Assembly: GCA_005408345.1 (NCBI GenBank)
Contig: SEMN01000260.1
Coordinates: 1-64,000 of the forward strand
Source of the DNA: Macquaria australasica
Taxonomy: Eukaryota; Chordata; Actinopteri; Centrarchiformes; Percichthyidae
Length of the DNA: 64,000 nt
Reading direction: 5' to 3'
Shown here: piece by piece, positions 11,089 to 25,857 of the stretch
Position numbering within the stretch: the first letter of the stretch is position 1
Layout of the letters: the number at the start of each line of letters is the position of its first letter
The notes under the pieces: model-generated
Seen by the model: only the letters and a program-made list of their open reading frames with translations
What the model was told of the DNA's origin: nothing
Database searches by the model: none
Position numbers and translations under genes: made by a program

Positions 11089-12297
11089 GAGGCCAAAAGC
11101 TTTGAGCAGCCTCCTGCTGTGCTGCAACAAGAGATGTATTGTGGACAACACAGCTGCAATAACAAGGCCGGCCCAGTGCTAGAAGGAGCTGTACTGCATG
11201 ACTCGCAGTCTAGACCGGCAATAACAGCCACCATATTGTAACATGGACTATGGATGGAGTTTCTGAGAGTGTCAATTCTACCTGAAAATGAATTTAAAGT
11301 CACCGTGAGAGAGCATTTTCTGAACATTTTACTTCCTTAATTCAATCATTACAAATCAAATCTGGCATCAGTTAGGAAGTCCAAAGGCATGTTCACGACT
11401 CTGTGATAGTATTATTGATTGAAGTTTTTATGTATTCCTCCTACGCAATTAACTCACCACTAGAGCTTTTACATTTTTCCAGTGCATAAAAATCAAGGGA
11501 TGTTTTGCCTTGTTTATCTTTAACTGTCAAAAGGGTGTATGGCATTGAAGCAAGGAATGAGCTAATGAGGCATAAAATATAAATTAAGAAAATAATCGGA
11601 ATTTAAAAAAAACAACAACAATGCAAGCCAACCACTGTTTTTTTAATTATCTGATTAATGTTCAGAAACTAGAAATGGGTGGTGTAAGAGCAAGATAAAA
11701 GGTGAAGGAAGGTATAAATTATTGCATTTAGTAAGGCAGAAACAATGAAAAACCATGCACCTGGGGATGTTAAATTGATCTATGAATAACCTTTCCTCTC
11801 TGAAGTTTGTATTTTTGTTTGATTTTCTGAATATTTTCACAACACAATAATGGCAATGGTCAAAGAGAACATTCAGCTGAAAAAATATTGGATAAATGGG
11901 TAGCTATTTTTAAGTACAACAGAAAACATGTCTTGATTTTTTTAAACCATATTTTAAGCCCTGGAAATTAAAACTGCAGCCACCTGCATAGTCTCTGCTT
12001 CTGACTTCTCAAACTGTAACACAATAAAATACACATGGTTAAGTAAACAATTGCTCTTTAATGCAGAACCTCGGAAAAACATTGGGAGTCATGATAAGCA
12101 TAGTGTGTCAAACACATTGGCTGTCGTTCACACTCTCACACGCACAAATAGAGCGCCTGCCGAGAGAGACCGCGAGACAAAGAGGTTGAACAACACACCA
12201 ACATCTCTCTACTCTCTGCAACCGAAGGCACATCAAAGCCTCCTCCGCCCATTTATCTGTGTGTGTGCCTGTAAATCAAAAGGCACACTTTGAACAT

Positions 12298-12298
<1 letters not shown>

Positions 12299-12340
<42 letters not shown>
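12299..12340. repeat. (CA)21 microsatellite
   Basis: Perfect CA alternation followed by gcacgcgcgc. Confidence 0.97.
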
Positions 12341-12342
<2 letters not shown>

Positions 12343-12619
12343 CACGCGCGCTCAGACTGCATTAGCTTTGTGCAGCAGCATCCAGGGCTGGGTAGGGGAG
12401 GTAAAGGATTTTGCTGTAGACGGGGGAATTACTTGCCTCAGCTCACTCTGTCAGGGAGGAGAGGGGGATGACTGTTTACCCGCAGTGAGTGCGAGAAGGA
12501 GAGAACGAAAGAAAAGACAGAGGTCAGTGCTGTGTCTGAGACGGGGCTTTCGTCTCTGCAAGTCACCTATTGCTTCACTTTCACCCCTCACTTGCCCCTG
12601 CCACCATCATTGAAAGGTG

Positions 12620-12638
12620 ACACACACACACACACACG
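12620..12638. repeat. Short (AC)n
   Basis: CA units followed by gcacatcc; a similar tract lies at about 12803-12821. Confidence 0.9.
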
Positions 12639-15600
12639 CACATCCACTTCTGTCTTTAAAAACAGCTGTAAGGTGTGTTAGATAAGAGGCCAGGTCAATG
12701 TAATTACGGCATGTTCAGGGCAAGATACTATACACAGGAACAGAAGAGGAATAAATGCACAAACACACTAAGAAACCCCCTGAGAGGAAAACCAAGGAAT
12801 GCACACACACACACACACACGATCTGTGCATCCCAGTGTGACCATATGGTTTGGCGGGGACTTCCTACCCACCGCAGAGGAAGTGTCCGTTTACAGTGCA
12901 CAGTTCAGTTGTCCGCCATCACATCCTGTCTCCCAGCTCTAAACGGCCATGCGAAGCCTGCTCAGCTCAGCCCAGTCACGGCTTTGAAGTTAAATCAAGT
13001 AGAAAGGAGACACAGTTCACCATACCATGCAATCAGCATCAGCATGAGACATGGTAGGGAGCATGCAACCTCAAAGCACTGGCAGCATAAAGAGAGCTTT
13101 GTGTACTGTAGCTTGTGTGTGAAGCTAGTCCGCTTTCAGCCTGTTTTGTTGGCAGATTCTTGCCGTTTTTTCCCACCCCTCTATTGTGGTGGTGTGATTG
13201 ACATCCACCTGTCCTTGGGTGGAGGGTGATTAGGTGTTCTTACAGCTGGCTCTTTGTAACAGAGTGGATGCTTGTAATAGATTGTGTGTGGAGAGTGATA
13301 TGATAGGCCGATGATGGAATGATCCAGCAGACATTGACGAACAGTCTGTGGAACACAACAGGGCGGGGTTATTGATGACTCTCTTAAACAGCGGGTATCA
13401 TTGCCATGGCAGCCCATACATTATCGCTGTGCAGCCACGCCCCGTCACCGGCCTGGACCAATGGGCAGGCAGCTGCCAAGCAAACAATCAACAGTGTTGG
13501 AATGGTTGAGGGAGAGAGGAGAATGCTAAATGTGCCACTTCATCTGGTGATTGACACAAAGCCTCTTGTTTACCGGCGCCACGGAGATTTGCATCTTTTT
13601 ACCGTTGCCCCTCCCTCTCCTCTTCTATCTCATTTCTCTTCTCCTCTGCGTCCCCCTGCTTCACTCGCACAATCCTGCCTGTTTGTGGCGGCGCTGCATG
13701 AAGTGGATATTACCCCACCCTGCTGCTATGATATTGATCAGCCTCCACCCTCCCTCTCCTCCTTTCTCTCTCCTCTCTTCATAGCCCACTGCATTGATTC
13801 CACCTCTCCCTCTGAGCCCGCCAGCTAGGAGTGATTACACACGCTGCTCACACACAGTGATGCAAGCAAACACACACAAACACACACCCACATTAGAGTC
13901 TTTGGTAGGGATGTGGGGATGTGTAGCCTTGCTTTAATTTTAAAGGCTATAAAGCTTGGCGGCTGCTGCACCAGCCCTGTGAAAACACGGCTTCTTTTCA
14001 TTCAAGGCAAGCAATGACTGCAAGCTTAGCACGACATATTACCATAATAAATGTCGTGGTTATAGCATGTTAGCATAGCACATCAGCAGGCTGGTGTAAA
14101 GCCGGCTGTGCTCTGGTGGTGTTTTGTCAGGTTGGTGCTAAAGATGGCTGTGGTAAGGCCTGACAGGTGGGCTCCAGACACCTTGTGATTCTGTGCAGAA
14201 CCACACAGAGCTAATACACACTCCTTATATGGGCCTGTGGTGCAGCGCTCCCCAGCAATAGACTAGAAGCTAGCCCACTGAAGTCAAAGCAGTTAAGTGA
14301 AACAGCACAGAGTGGGTGTCAGCGCTACATCGACAAAAGACTTTATCAAAGAGCCAAAATCAGCTGTGTACAGTTGTAGGAGATTTGAGGTTGGGAATAA
14401 AAAAAAAAGCGCTCCAAGGTGAATGGAAAGCTATACTGCCTCAGTGAATTCCCACACCAAAAGCTGAGCTTGCCTGCAGCAGGAGCGACCGGCTCATCTG
14501 TACACACTTGCACATTAATTAGTTAAATACCTACCCTCTCCTGTTCACCAGATAGGATCTCTGCTGACAATAGCAGGTGGAGTGCGAAAGGTTTTGGATG
14601 GGGAGCCCTAGCTGATGAGTTAACAAGGGCAGTGCAGGCTGATGCCACAAGAACAACCACTTATCTCTGTGTAACCTCTCGCTGGCAGCAGCAACAATCC
14701 AGCAGAGAGTCTACAGCAACGGGCCAGAGATCCCACATATTATACACACCCTCACTGCCGTTTGGCATTTAAATGGCATTTTAGTGTGGCAGAAAACAGT
14801 TTGCACCTAATTATGGCCTGTTGCTGCCGTGTCCGGAGTTAAGCAGGAGTTTCGAACAGCACATCCACATAAGAGCTGGGCTGTTAAATCTACTCTCTTA
14901 AGGATAACCAATACCTCTGCCTCTAGGCTTAATGCTGAGGTGGACTGGATGTGAGTGTTGATAAAGGGGCTCTATGCCATGTAAAATGTTAACAGTCCAA
15001 ACAAAGACAAAGACAAGGGGGGAAAGCAAGGACAGTGGGAGTGTGATCAATAGTAGTAATCAATATTCTCCCTCTGTACCTTTCACTGTTTGAATTAGTA
15101 CTTGTATTGCACTGCGATATAACCTCTTAGACAGATTCAACGTGACTTTATTTCAGTTGTGTGATCTGATAAACAAAAAGCCTTAAAGTAAACGACATGA
15201 AACACTCAATTAGCAGCTTCAAAAAAGCTAAAGCAGCGCTTTGACAAATAAATAACATTATGTCTCATTATCGCTCAAACTAAGCCCATCTAAAAACCCC
15301 TCTAATGATCCAGCGAGGCATCTTTAGAGATGATGTTCTGGGCCAAAAAGTACTCCAAGAGACAGTCAGCCATCTGTTAACAGCAAGCTCCATCAGTCCC
15401 CTACAGGTCCTGTCACAAGTCTACAGCTAGAAGAGTGTAAGCACTAGTTCCACTGCGGTATACACGCTGAAGAAATGAGCTGTGTGTCTTCGCTCTGCAG
15501 GGAGGAGAGGACGAGAGGTCACTGTCTTTACAAGGTGCACACCTAGACAGACGGGGGTCTCAATCACCTCCAACACCCCTCCACTTGCTGATGGAGAGAG

Positions 15601-18600
15601 CCTCTCGCACTCATCCGCCAACTCCATTACCCACTCCGACAGGGCCGCATATTAAATAATTCCATTTCACCTGGAGAGGAGGGTGAAGGTAAGAGACGGT
15701 GAGGTGGAGTGGAAGTCGGGGGAGATTTTTGTATATTTATTTTTCTTACTCCTGTCCACTTTTGCTGGTGTTGCCCACGTGCTGGGCCACCATCAGTAAT
15801 GGGCCCAAATCAGCGCCCCCATCCCACAATGCCTTGAGGCGCAATATTCATCACAAGGACCAGACAGTAGAGGTGACGAAGAAAGGAGAAGTCGAAGAGA
15901 AATACTGTGGAATAAGGAATGCCGTGAGATATGAAAAAGGCAAATGATGGGAGCCTATAAAGAGTTATTCACCCACAAATGGGGAGGGCATTATGGCGAT
16001 CTATAAATGGGCTGTTAAACTCAATAGCCCAAGGTTAGCTTGTCGTGATGCTGCAGTGAAAGTCCATATAGCTGGCTGTATTAGTCCTACCATAAACACT
16101 CAGCCAGTACCATCTGGATTAAAAAAAGGTATTTAAAATGCTCTGATTATTTCAATTAGCTCCAGAGCAAGTAAGAGGAGGCATTAAGCAGGGCGTCATA
16201 CAATGCTCCAAACACAGAGCGCCATGCACGGCATCAGCTTGCCTTAACAACTGCATAGGGGTAGAGGAGACGCCATTGGATAAAAGACATGGGGATTTGA
16301 CAACTGTACAAAAAAGGGACTTAGGGGAGGTCTGTATTTTCTTAATCATTTCATTAGGATAGTGCTTAGGCTAATTTAACAGTTGGCTTAATAATGCAGA
16401 CTTTCCTCTCTCTGCTCTGTACACAAGTGTTAACTGCCTGCTGGAACAAAGGCGGCTCTGTTCACAAACACAACACTGCCAAACTGTTAAGTACATTCCT
16501 ATAAAGAGAAGAACAAAGAGCGTTTGAGCGTGGCGGGAGCAGAAATGAATACAGCTACTGAGGGGATAGCACAGCTCAGCCCTTTGATGCCAGGAAATGT
16601 CTTTACCATCGCGGATAGTGTTTATGATGCTTCATAGCGTACTGTTTAAGATATAGCCAACAATAAAATCAACTGGTGGTGAAATCTCAGTAGAGATGAT
16701 GTTCGGGAGAGAATGGGGCTGAGGGGGAGGGAGGTGGGGGTCTGTGCTGCAAAACAGCAGACGAGTAGAGGAGATGGTAGAGAATTTAGAGGTTTGGACT
16801 GGATGGGTTTTTGGTAAGCACAACAGAGTACTTGGGGTTACACGCAACAAAGGAATAATGAGGTGTGCAATGTTTTGCGAGTGGATGCAAGTCACAAAAC
16901 AGCTCAAACACCTATGCGTAGAATAACTGAAGTGTGTGTGCATGTGTGGTGAAACGTCTCCAAGCCCTCGCAGCTGTGGTTCCCCCCTCAGTCCATGTGA
17001 TCCAATGGCGGTGACAGACAGGCAAACACAATTTAGACTCGCCCATCCGAGCGCATGCAACACCAGTCACAGCCACTGCGGGCGGAAATGTGACGCAGTG
17101 GATGGAAAATGCACAATCCTCCTTCTGTGTCCCAGGAAAGCCCAGTCTAAATTTGTAATCAGCTAAAATCTGGAAAACCTGTTTGTCCTGCTCTTCTACT
17201 CTCTTTTTAGATTTTTTTTACTGTATACACTACCATAGATGCTTGTCTTTTTATGTTACAAGAGGTGAGGCTGTGCTCAGTCAATCTCTGGGGATAACTG
17301 GTGCATTTTATGGTTCAGAGGATTTTACAAAATCTACAAAACAATATCCTCATTTGAGTGTAAAAGCTTCAGTTGTGAGCCATAACCATTTGTTGGTTAT
17401 GGAGCAGCTCCAGTATCTAAAACTTGATGACATGACTGATAAGACTCTTGGTTCTTCGGTTTCTAGGTTTAGGAGAGGGTTTTTTGGTTCACATATACTG
17501 ACTGGACTGCGTTGTGCTAGAGAAATAGGCATATGAGAGTTCTTAAACAGAGGGATATTCCTCCTTTCATGATCAAAGCGTGAGCATATGTGAGCCAGTT
17601 GCATTGCATTAGATCAACAAGCGTTCAGAGATGGAGAATAGATAAAGCAAGCGGTGAGTCAAGCTGTAGCATGTGTACAAAATGTCAGAAGGTCTGTATG
17701 AGATTGCAGTGCTGCTGCAGGGGGAGCCGCTGGAGATGGCAGCCTGTGGTGATGTTGCTGTTGTTTTAAGGGCTGTGTGAGGCAGCGGGCTCCAAGGTAC
17801 AAAATGTAGCAATGTAGCAGCAATCCCTGAAATTTCCTTCTCTCATGTCTGCTCCTCTCTCTGCCCGATGCCCTTGCCCTTCTTCCCTTCCTCCCTTTGC
17901 TCTCTACTGGCAAAAGTTCATTTGCACCATGTGTTCTTTAACGGAGAAAGAGGGAGGAAAAAAAAAGGACCCTAGTGGAAGTGTGTGAACTTGATACCAC
18001 TGTAAATCTCCACTTCCACAGCGTTACCCTCTCGCCCCTCCTCCTCCTCTCCTGTTCTCTCTCATTCTTTTTTTATTGGCATGTCACACATTGGACAAGC
18101 TGGAAATTACACTGAGCTGAGCCGAGAACCAGTGGTGAAGCACGCCAGATACCCACTTAAGCCGAGAGAGCTGGGGAAAAGTGGAGGGTGGAAAGGAGAA
18201 AAATAGGGGACAGGAGGGAAGTGGAAATGTAAAGTGGGAGAGAGGACGAGAAGGTGGGTTAAAATTAGCCACCCATTCTCAGAGCAGAGGCCAATCCAAT
18301 TAAAGCTTGACCAATCCACGTAAATGTGTTTAGTGTCTGGTTACTACACTCAGCGCTGATTGGCCAGGCAAAGACAAGAGATTCTCCCCTAAATACAATA
18401 CTCACTTCAGCTACTAATAGATACTACCTGAGATACTTAGAGCTGAAAATGATGAGCAAAGAAAAGAGGGTGACTCATCTACAATTCTCTGGTATCTACT
18501 GTGGACCATCTAGCCCCAGTGATTGTGAGACATTGTGAACATTAGCCTACTTCAAAGGACCCTCCACCCTCTAATTTAGAGTCAACCCCCTATGGAGGAG

Positions 18601-20635
18601 TCGACTGTTTTCATTTCAACAGGAAGACCTGGTCAGGTAATTAAACAGGCCCTGTCATTATTTTCATATGCAACGACCAGGTTGGGAGTCCTCTAGGTTT
18701 TCAGAGTGTCGAATCTACCTGCCTTTCTTGGCGTCTTTGCTACATTTGTTTTCCCACTTTCTCATCAAAGCTGGTGCCAAATAAGATAGCACTGTCTGTT
18801 TGCTCTTCTGCTTTAAAAGATAAAAATGTAGTGCTCCATGCCGGAGCGCTGTGAATTTGCTTCAGATGTTAGTGAAGACATCAGAGGAGACATTTTCACT
18901 TGATGTGATGTGCCAGAAAAAAAAGAGAAGTGTCTGAGGAACCGCTGAATATTTCAACAACTCAGCAACAAGAGGTGAAATTAGCACTTGGATGTACTGT
19001 ATATGCAAAGGCCCAAACGTTTTCTGTCACTGGAAAAATGACATGACAAATTTGCATGCATCTGTGTGTGTGTGTGAGAGACGCAGCCAAGCCGGTGAAA
19101 ATAAACTCAACTAATGAAACTCCAAGGGGGAAGAGTGGGCAAGAGGCTCATCTGCTGAATAATATAGCAGTAGTGTGTCAAAGAGGTGGCTATTGATTGA
19201 GCTTTTAAAGAGTCTTATGAAAATGCTATGGCCGCTGGCCTGACCCTTCAGCCCGACCAACCCCCACTGTCCTGGCTGCACCCTCTCCATCTGGGAAGGT
19301 AATCACCACTCATAAAAACACACACAAAACCCCATTTTGATTTCAGTCTGTCTCTACTTCCCTCCCCTCCCATCTTCTATCCTAGAGAAAGAGATCATCC
19401 TATTGGCTGAACAACTAGTTTCCATAGCAGCATTTAGATAACGCACAGGGAGGGCAGTGAGGGTGAGAGAAAAAAGTGTTATCTGTCCAAAAAGATGAAA
19501 AGAGGGGGATACAAGGGAGAGTAGAAGCGAGGAGCCATGGGGAGGGTTGGGCAGGTTTGGTTTTATACCCACGAGCAGAGCTGAATACAGCCTCCTGCAC
19601 TCGCTGAGTCTGAACTGTGTTGTTATCTCAACCTTGCCATTTGTATTGCTGTATTTATTCATCGCTGCGCTCGCGTGGACAATCAATCTAACCTGCCTCC
19701 CCGAAGAGAGACAGAGCTGTGTAGCTGTCTGAGAGATGCGTGCCTGTCTCCATCTGATTTGAGAAATGCACAGAGCTTGCAAACTGACACCAGAGAAGGA
19801 CTAGCACTTGTCAGTCTTACAGATTGCGTCCGCTTAAGAACATGCTTGCATAGAAACAGCAGCTGCTGCAGCTAGTGACCCAAACACCTCAGCTAAATGA
19901 CCTAATGTTACTACAAAGAACGGCATTAATAGCTTCACCTCAATGAAATTTCAAGTGTGCAGAGAAAGAGAAGGAGGGAGGGAATGGGAGGGGAAGGCAG
20001 GATTGGTGGGGTGCATACCTCCTCATAGAGGAGCATTAATCAAAACGGTCATAATGGGGAAAGTCACCTGATACTGCCAAAGCAGCAGTAAAAAAATCCT
20101 TTGCTCACAGGGTCTAGTCACAGCCAACTGTGAGGGGAGGAGAGGGAGGGGAGCTATTTGTCAAATAAAGGCAGGTAACCTGAGCAGAATTAGTTTGTTC
20201 AAATCAAAAACATTATTCCACTTCATGTTTTAACCTGCTCCAGCCTACCACAGTTAAGAAGTATAATGTCAGCAACAATTTCTGGTCTCTTTTCCTTTTG
20301 TAGGTAAGTGACAATGAATGGCCATTCAGTGCTTAGTAGCTGTTGTGTTGCGGTTCTGTTGCTTTAAGGCTGCTACTCAATGGGGAACATTACAGGCAGA
20401 ACACTTCAATCAAACAGCTTGCAGCAGGCTCGGCTGGCCGGCCATGTCTATAGACGCCTAGATGCCCTTGTCAAAGCTGCTTCCTCACAGAGAGCACAGA
20501 GACAAGCAGACACTTAAGACAGCCCCACACACAATTGTGAAAGGCTGCACCACCACATGTTCATGTCTGTGAAATGTACCAGCTCGCTTACAGCAGCTGA
20601 GTGGACCAGGGAATGAAAGGGAGACCTGAGAATCA

Positions 20636-20660
20636 CACACACACGCGCACACACACACAT
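20636..20660. repeat. Interrupted (CA)n
   Basis: CA units broken by gcgc. Confidence 0.9.
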
Positions 20661-21530
20661 ACAAAATTGCCCCTAATGAGGGTAGCGCCCCTCTCTCAAG
20701 AGATGGCAGCGGCTGCTGCTCCACTCGATAAATATTAACAAGAAGTGCGACTGATGGCGGTGCTCACTGATCCATAATTGCATTTCAAAATGTTCGATGG
20801 GGGTGGGGTGGAGGGTGATCGTGCGCGAAGGGAGAAATGGGAAGATAAAAAGAGGGAAACTCAGCCTTCTAGGCAGTGACAAGAGATAAGTGATGCCTGT
20901 CTAGTCAACCTCCTACCATCATCTCGATGGCTCAGCACCAATGAGAGACTTTTTGGTGAAAGGAACGCACAGGTTCTGCATTACAGTCTTCCTTTCATTG
21001 ACTCACTGCTGCATGCATCACAGGGCACTTTGACACTGCAGCTTTCCATAAAGGGAGAAATCTGAGGAAAGATCAGAGGGATGGCAGGGAACTCCACTTA
21101 CCAATGCCACATTGCACATTAAGTGATTTTTTTGCATGGATCTGAATCTGCGCAGACAAGCTAGCCGCAAGCTAATTAGCTAGTGGATCTCATTGTTAAG
21201 CTAATTCTCAGCATTTTGGATTCCATTAGGACTGTACTCAGGGTCCACAGAAAACCTAATAACTGCTCATGTTAAGCATGCATATTTATGCACATATATT
21301 TGCATCTTTATCAAACATTTTTAATTATGGGCTTTGAATAGGTGGCATTTTCCAAGGCTGTCTGATAAGCACCAGCTAAAACCATCAGGAAACAGTTGTG
21401 TGATATACAATTAACATTTGGTGTGTGTATGTGTGGGTTTGTGTGTGCAGTGGAGGTGTAGACACGCTGTTTACATGAAACTGGGAAGGCTATGCTGTTA
21501 AATCCATCCAACACAAACATGCATTTGAAT

Positions 21531-21553
21531 ACACACACACACACACACACACA
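21531..21553. repeat. (AC)n microsatellite
   Basis: About eleven AC units. Confidence 0.94.
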
Positions 21554-22966
21554 GTGAATATGTTCTGGTTATACACTGAGAACTATGGATGTTCATAAGT
21601 AGTCAATTCATTTTTATAAGGTGATCACATGAATTAACATATTTATAAATATAATATGAACTGTATGGGATTTAAATTTTGCATGGATCATATTTAAAAA
21701 CACTTTACTGCAGAACAAGTAGCTAGATAAATTACTACAGGGAAAATGTTCATGTGGCATATAAATCTGAATGGTATTTTGTGCATCATTAAAACATAAC
21801 TACAAATTCAGTGTTTGTTTTCTATTATAGTCCTAAAACTAATTGTGCCACATTGCAATGTTAAGTGAAAATGTAGAAATTATATACTTTATAACTATAA
21901 TTGTTGTTTTTTCATTTATTTTCAAGCTATCTGCTTATTAAGTGTTTTGGCATTCCCATCAATCATTTCAAGCAGTTTCAAAACATAAATGAGGTGATAT
22001 CGTTTTACAAAACGCCAGAAAAGTTCACCCGTCACAAAGAGAGAATGTGTCAAATCGTTTCTAAATGTAAATGTACATGGCTAGGTCACTAATGCTATTA
22101 GTGCAGTTATTGGAAAAATGGAACATGTCACACATTTTAATGGCAGCTAAAGAAAATTAAACAGATAACTGCAGAGCTGACACCACTTTTGAAAGATAAT
22201 TTAATAATATTTTTGCTTCATTTGACAGTTCCCAGCTAAGAGAGAGTAAATATGGGTTAAAGAGAGCGAATTGACAAAACAAATTGGCAAAAATCACAGT
22301 TAGTTGGGATACACTAGAAATATGAGTGATCAGGATGCCCCTGATTTTTTTGTTTTTTGTCAGTTAAAACAATTTACCATGTGTCCTTACTGATTAGGCA
22401 TGCAAACACACATGCACAACTCTTGCATGTAAGATGCAGGGCCAAACACTAATCAATAGAAGCTGAGGTTTTTATAGGCAATTTGCCTATAAAAAAAAAC
22501 CTTTTGTTTGAACACACTCAATTAGATTGACACATCAATTACTTTCAATAACACACGTGTACAGTGTGCATCTGTGGACATGTTATTTGACAAACACACA
22601 CCATCACTGCATGTTTTCAGTGGACACACGTGTGAATGCTGGAAACGTGTCACATATACTTGAACACATCTCGCAGTGCAAACAGAGCATGCTCAACCTT
22701 GAGATGACCATAACCTTACACTGTGTTTTTAAACTGATGCTAAGATGAGGGGCACAACTTGCCAACCAATGGATACAGTACACACACACAAACACAGAAA
22801 CACACACAGTATACTGGTTGTATGACAAAGAAAATCCCTCATCCATTTAAGCTGATCAGGCCTACAACATATGAGCTGGACTCCTGGCAAGATAATTGCA
22901 TTGTACATGGCATCTAATTAAATGTCCATAAGCAGGGAGATCCAGGAGTAGAGATTGAGGAATAGA

Positions 22967-23011
22967 GTGTGTGTGTGTGTGTGTGTGTGTGTGCACGTGC
23001 GCGTGCGCGTG
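22967..23011. repeat. (GT)n running into GC/GT alternation
   Basis: GT units 22967-22993, then gcacgtgcgcgtgcgcgtgg. It is a largely alternating purine-pyrimidine stretch. Confidence 0.95.
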
Positions 23012-25806
23012 GCTAACAGTGAGAGAGAGCCTGCCTGTGGGTGTGTGTTGGCGTACTGGGCTCCTAAATCCTGTGTCCCGGAGGGAGAAACGCTGCAATC
23101 ACTCCATTAGCGAAAAAGGGAGGGAGAGCGGGATGCTGGGAGTAAGCAGGGAGGGATGTGGGGAAGGAAGGGAGGGAGGAAGGACGGAACGCAGCTGACT
23201 TGGCCAATAACAGCAAATGAGGTTAGATACAAGCAGAGAGGGAGGTAGGAGGGGTCAATGAGCGCCGAGGACATGGACACAATGACTAGAACATGGGATG
23301 GGAGGAGGGAAGGAGGGAGGTGAGTGACAGCAGATAAAGAGGAGTGGGGATGAGGGGGGAATGAAGTGCAGAAACAGACAGATGAAAGTGTGAGAGGGAG
23401 AGAAATGGAGACAGAGGAGACAATCAAGGTAAGAAAGCAGGATGGATTGGTGAAGCCAGGGTCAGTGGGCAGATGTGGCTGCAGAGTGTTCAGTGCTCAG
23501 TCGCTGTCAGATGGCTTATTGTCTTAGGTCCTCCTCACATGGGTCTGTGTGTGCATGTGTAGTGGAGAACCAGATAAATATGTACACAAACTGTTCATGC
23601 AACTTATGATCATGCACAATATTAACGTAATAAACATACACGTGTATATGTATACACACACACACACACTCACACTCAACTGCAGGCTCACTGCATTACT
23701 CTCATCAAATATAGATTGTAAACACATTACAAGGTCATGGCTCCGGGTGTAAAGTGAAACTAACTCTTGTGGGATTATTGGCCTGTAATTGACCTAACTG
23801 ATCACATCAGAGGGAATAAAAGACAGCTTTTCTGAAATAGATCTTAATATACATTTTTACAGACTGTGTGCATTTGTGGTGACAGCTGCAATTTTAATAC
23901 CTAATTCCCTTAAATTAGCATTTTACGTTGTATTGTTCTATCATACATTTCTCTTGGGATGCCATTGTTTTACTGCTCCAAATTCTTATCTTGCCTTGTA
24001 AGTCTTGAAAATAATTTTGCCAACTTTTTTTCTGAAAACTGATAAAGTTCACTATTGTTATTACATTTTCCCCTTTTCCAAAAAACTAAACCTGGACACA
24101 GAAGGGAATTAATAATAAAGTGGCTGCATTCCAATGTCTTGCTTCCTCTCCTCATGTTGTTTAATACCTCTAATGGTTAAAATGGCCTCCTACTGGTCAC
24201 CTCTGTATCTGGGCAGACATTTTAGGAGGAAGGCAGGAGAATGAAATCTATATGGCTGGATCAACATGTCCCAGAGGTTACAGTGGGCACCACAGCTGCC
24301 ACTGTTGAGTAAACAAACTACGGAAAATGATTGCCCTCCAAGTCCAAAACGACCCCAATAATGCTGCAGAACTGAGTTGTGTTTTTTTTTTGCATGCGTT
24401 ATTGCTGAATGATCGTGCTCTCTGTGTGTGTGCAGAAGCAACAAAGAAACACACATGCATGCAATAAGACTAGTGTCAGAATCTGCACAACGCAGAGAAG
24501 ACACAGTGAGGGAAAGATATAAAGACACAGAGAGGCGGGCTTCAATCCTTGTTCTTCCCCACGCAGGAGAGATTGATGGCTGCATTCAGGATTTCTACAC
24601 ACCACTAATTGGATTCACAGGTCATTAGATAAAGTACACGAGTGAGACTGGTACAGCTTAAAGACTGAGAGAGGAGAGAGAGACAGGAAAAAGGAGAAGG
24701 GGTGCGAGAGGGGCAATATTGATGAGGTTGTTTGGTTCAGGAGCAATGAAATTTCCTCCCCCTCTGCTGCGCCTCCAAAGCCCTGTTCCCCCACACAGAG
24801 GGGGGTTGATCGATAATTTGTGTAGCAAGAAAAAGTGGGGGTTGGAGACAGAGGCAGGGAGGGATGAGAGGATAGGAAATAAAGACAATGAGTTGACGTC
24901 TAATGCGTGGTTCACTTACACGGATCTCAAGTTGCCTGTTGTCTCTCCATTTCAATATATTGTGGCAAGAGAAGAAAATGAGATTACACTGACCATTATG
25001 TCCCACAAAAGAGCAGAATGAGCGGATGAACATTTTTTTCCTCCCAAAGGCACAAGTCTGTGCCCCAGTTTTGAGAGCAGGGTGACGGGGTAGATTCGAG
25101 GTTGGCCAGCTAGATGGTAGTTTATACCAATGTGTGCAATTACAACCTAAATCAGCTATCATCCTAAAAGAGGATTTTGTTCTGGTCTAGTAAATAGAGA
25201 TTACGAGTTTCCACTGTAGCTAGCATAGTGCCAATCTTTTGTGATTTGTAGCCCGGCGACAAAGTGAGCTCATTGAAAAACACTGTACTTGTTTACAGAG
25301 TCAGCGGGGCTTGTTGTTTTAGCATAGGAGGACAAGGGTACAGTCTGCTCAAACACATACAGGCATGCAGATGGCTGTTCATTAATTACAGATGGATGGG
25401 GGAGGGAATAAGAGAGCGAGAGACACAGAGAGAAAGAGAGGGTGAGAGAAAAGAGAGAGAGGGAGAAGGGTCAGCTAATGGAGCCAGTATTCTCTCTCTC
25501 TCCCCCTGGACAATTACCTCTGTCTGCCCCAGACCTCTTCTGGTGCTCTTAATCAAGGTGCAGGTGCGTGGGTTTTTGTGCGAGTGTGTGTATGCGCATG
25601 TGTGTGCACGAGGAGGGGTTCCTGCAGTCCTCAGCACTCTATAGCAGCAATCCGATTAAAGCCCTGCTGCTGTGGGGCCTGGTTGTCCTCCCCTCTGCAG
25701 GGCCTGCAGCTCACCTTAAAACCCCTTCTACACACAACAACTGCCCTTCACACATTTAAGTATTCACAAGAGAAACAAAAGTGCCAACACACTTGCCTCA
25801 AATGCA

Positions 25807-25857
25807 TACACACACACATACACACATATATATACATATACATATACATACACACAC
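25807..25857. repeat. Compound (CA)/(TA) microsatellite
   Basis: CA, TA and ACATAT units alternate over about 50 bases. Confidence 0.94.

Noticed and set aside
12675..13229. 184-codon plus-strand open frame
   Set aside because: The longest frame in the window, but it includes CA-repeat His/Thr runs and shows no domain. Length alone is not evidence in this composition.
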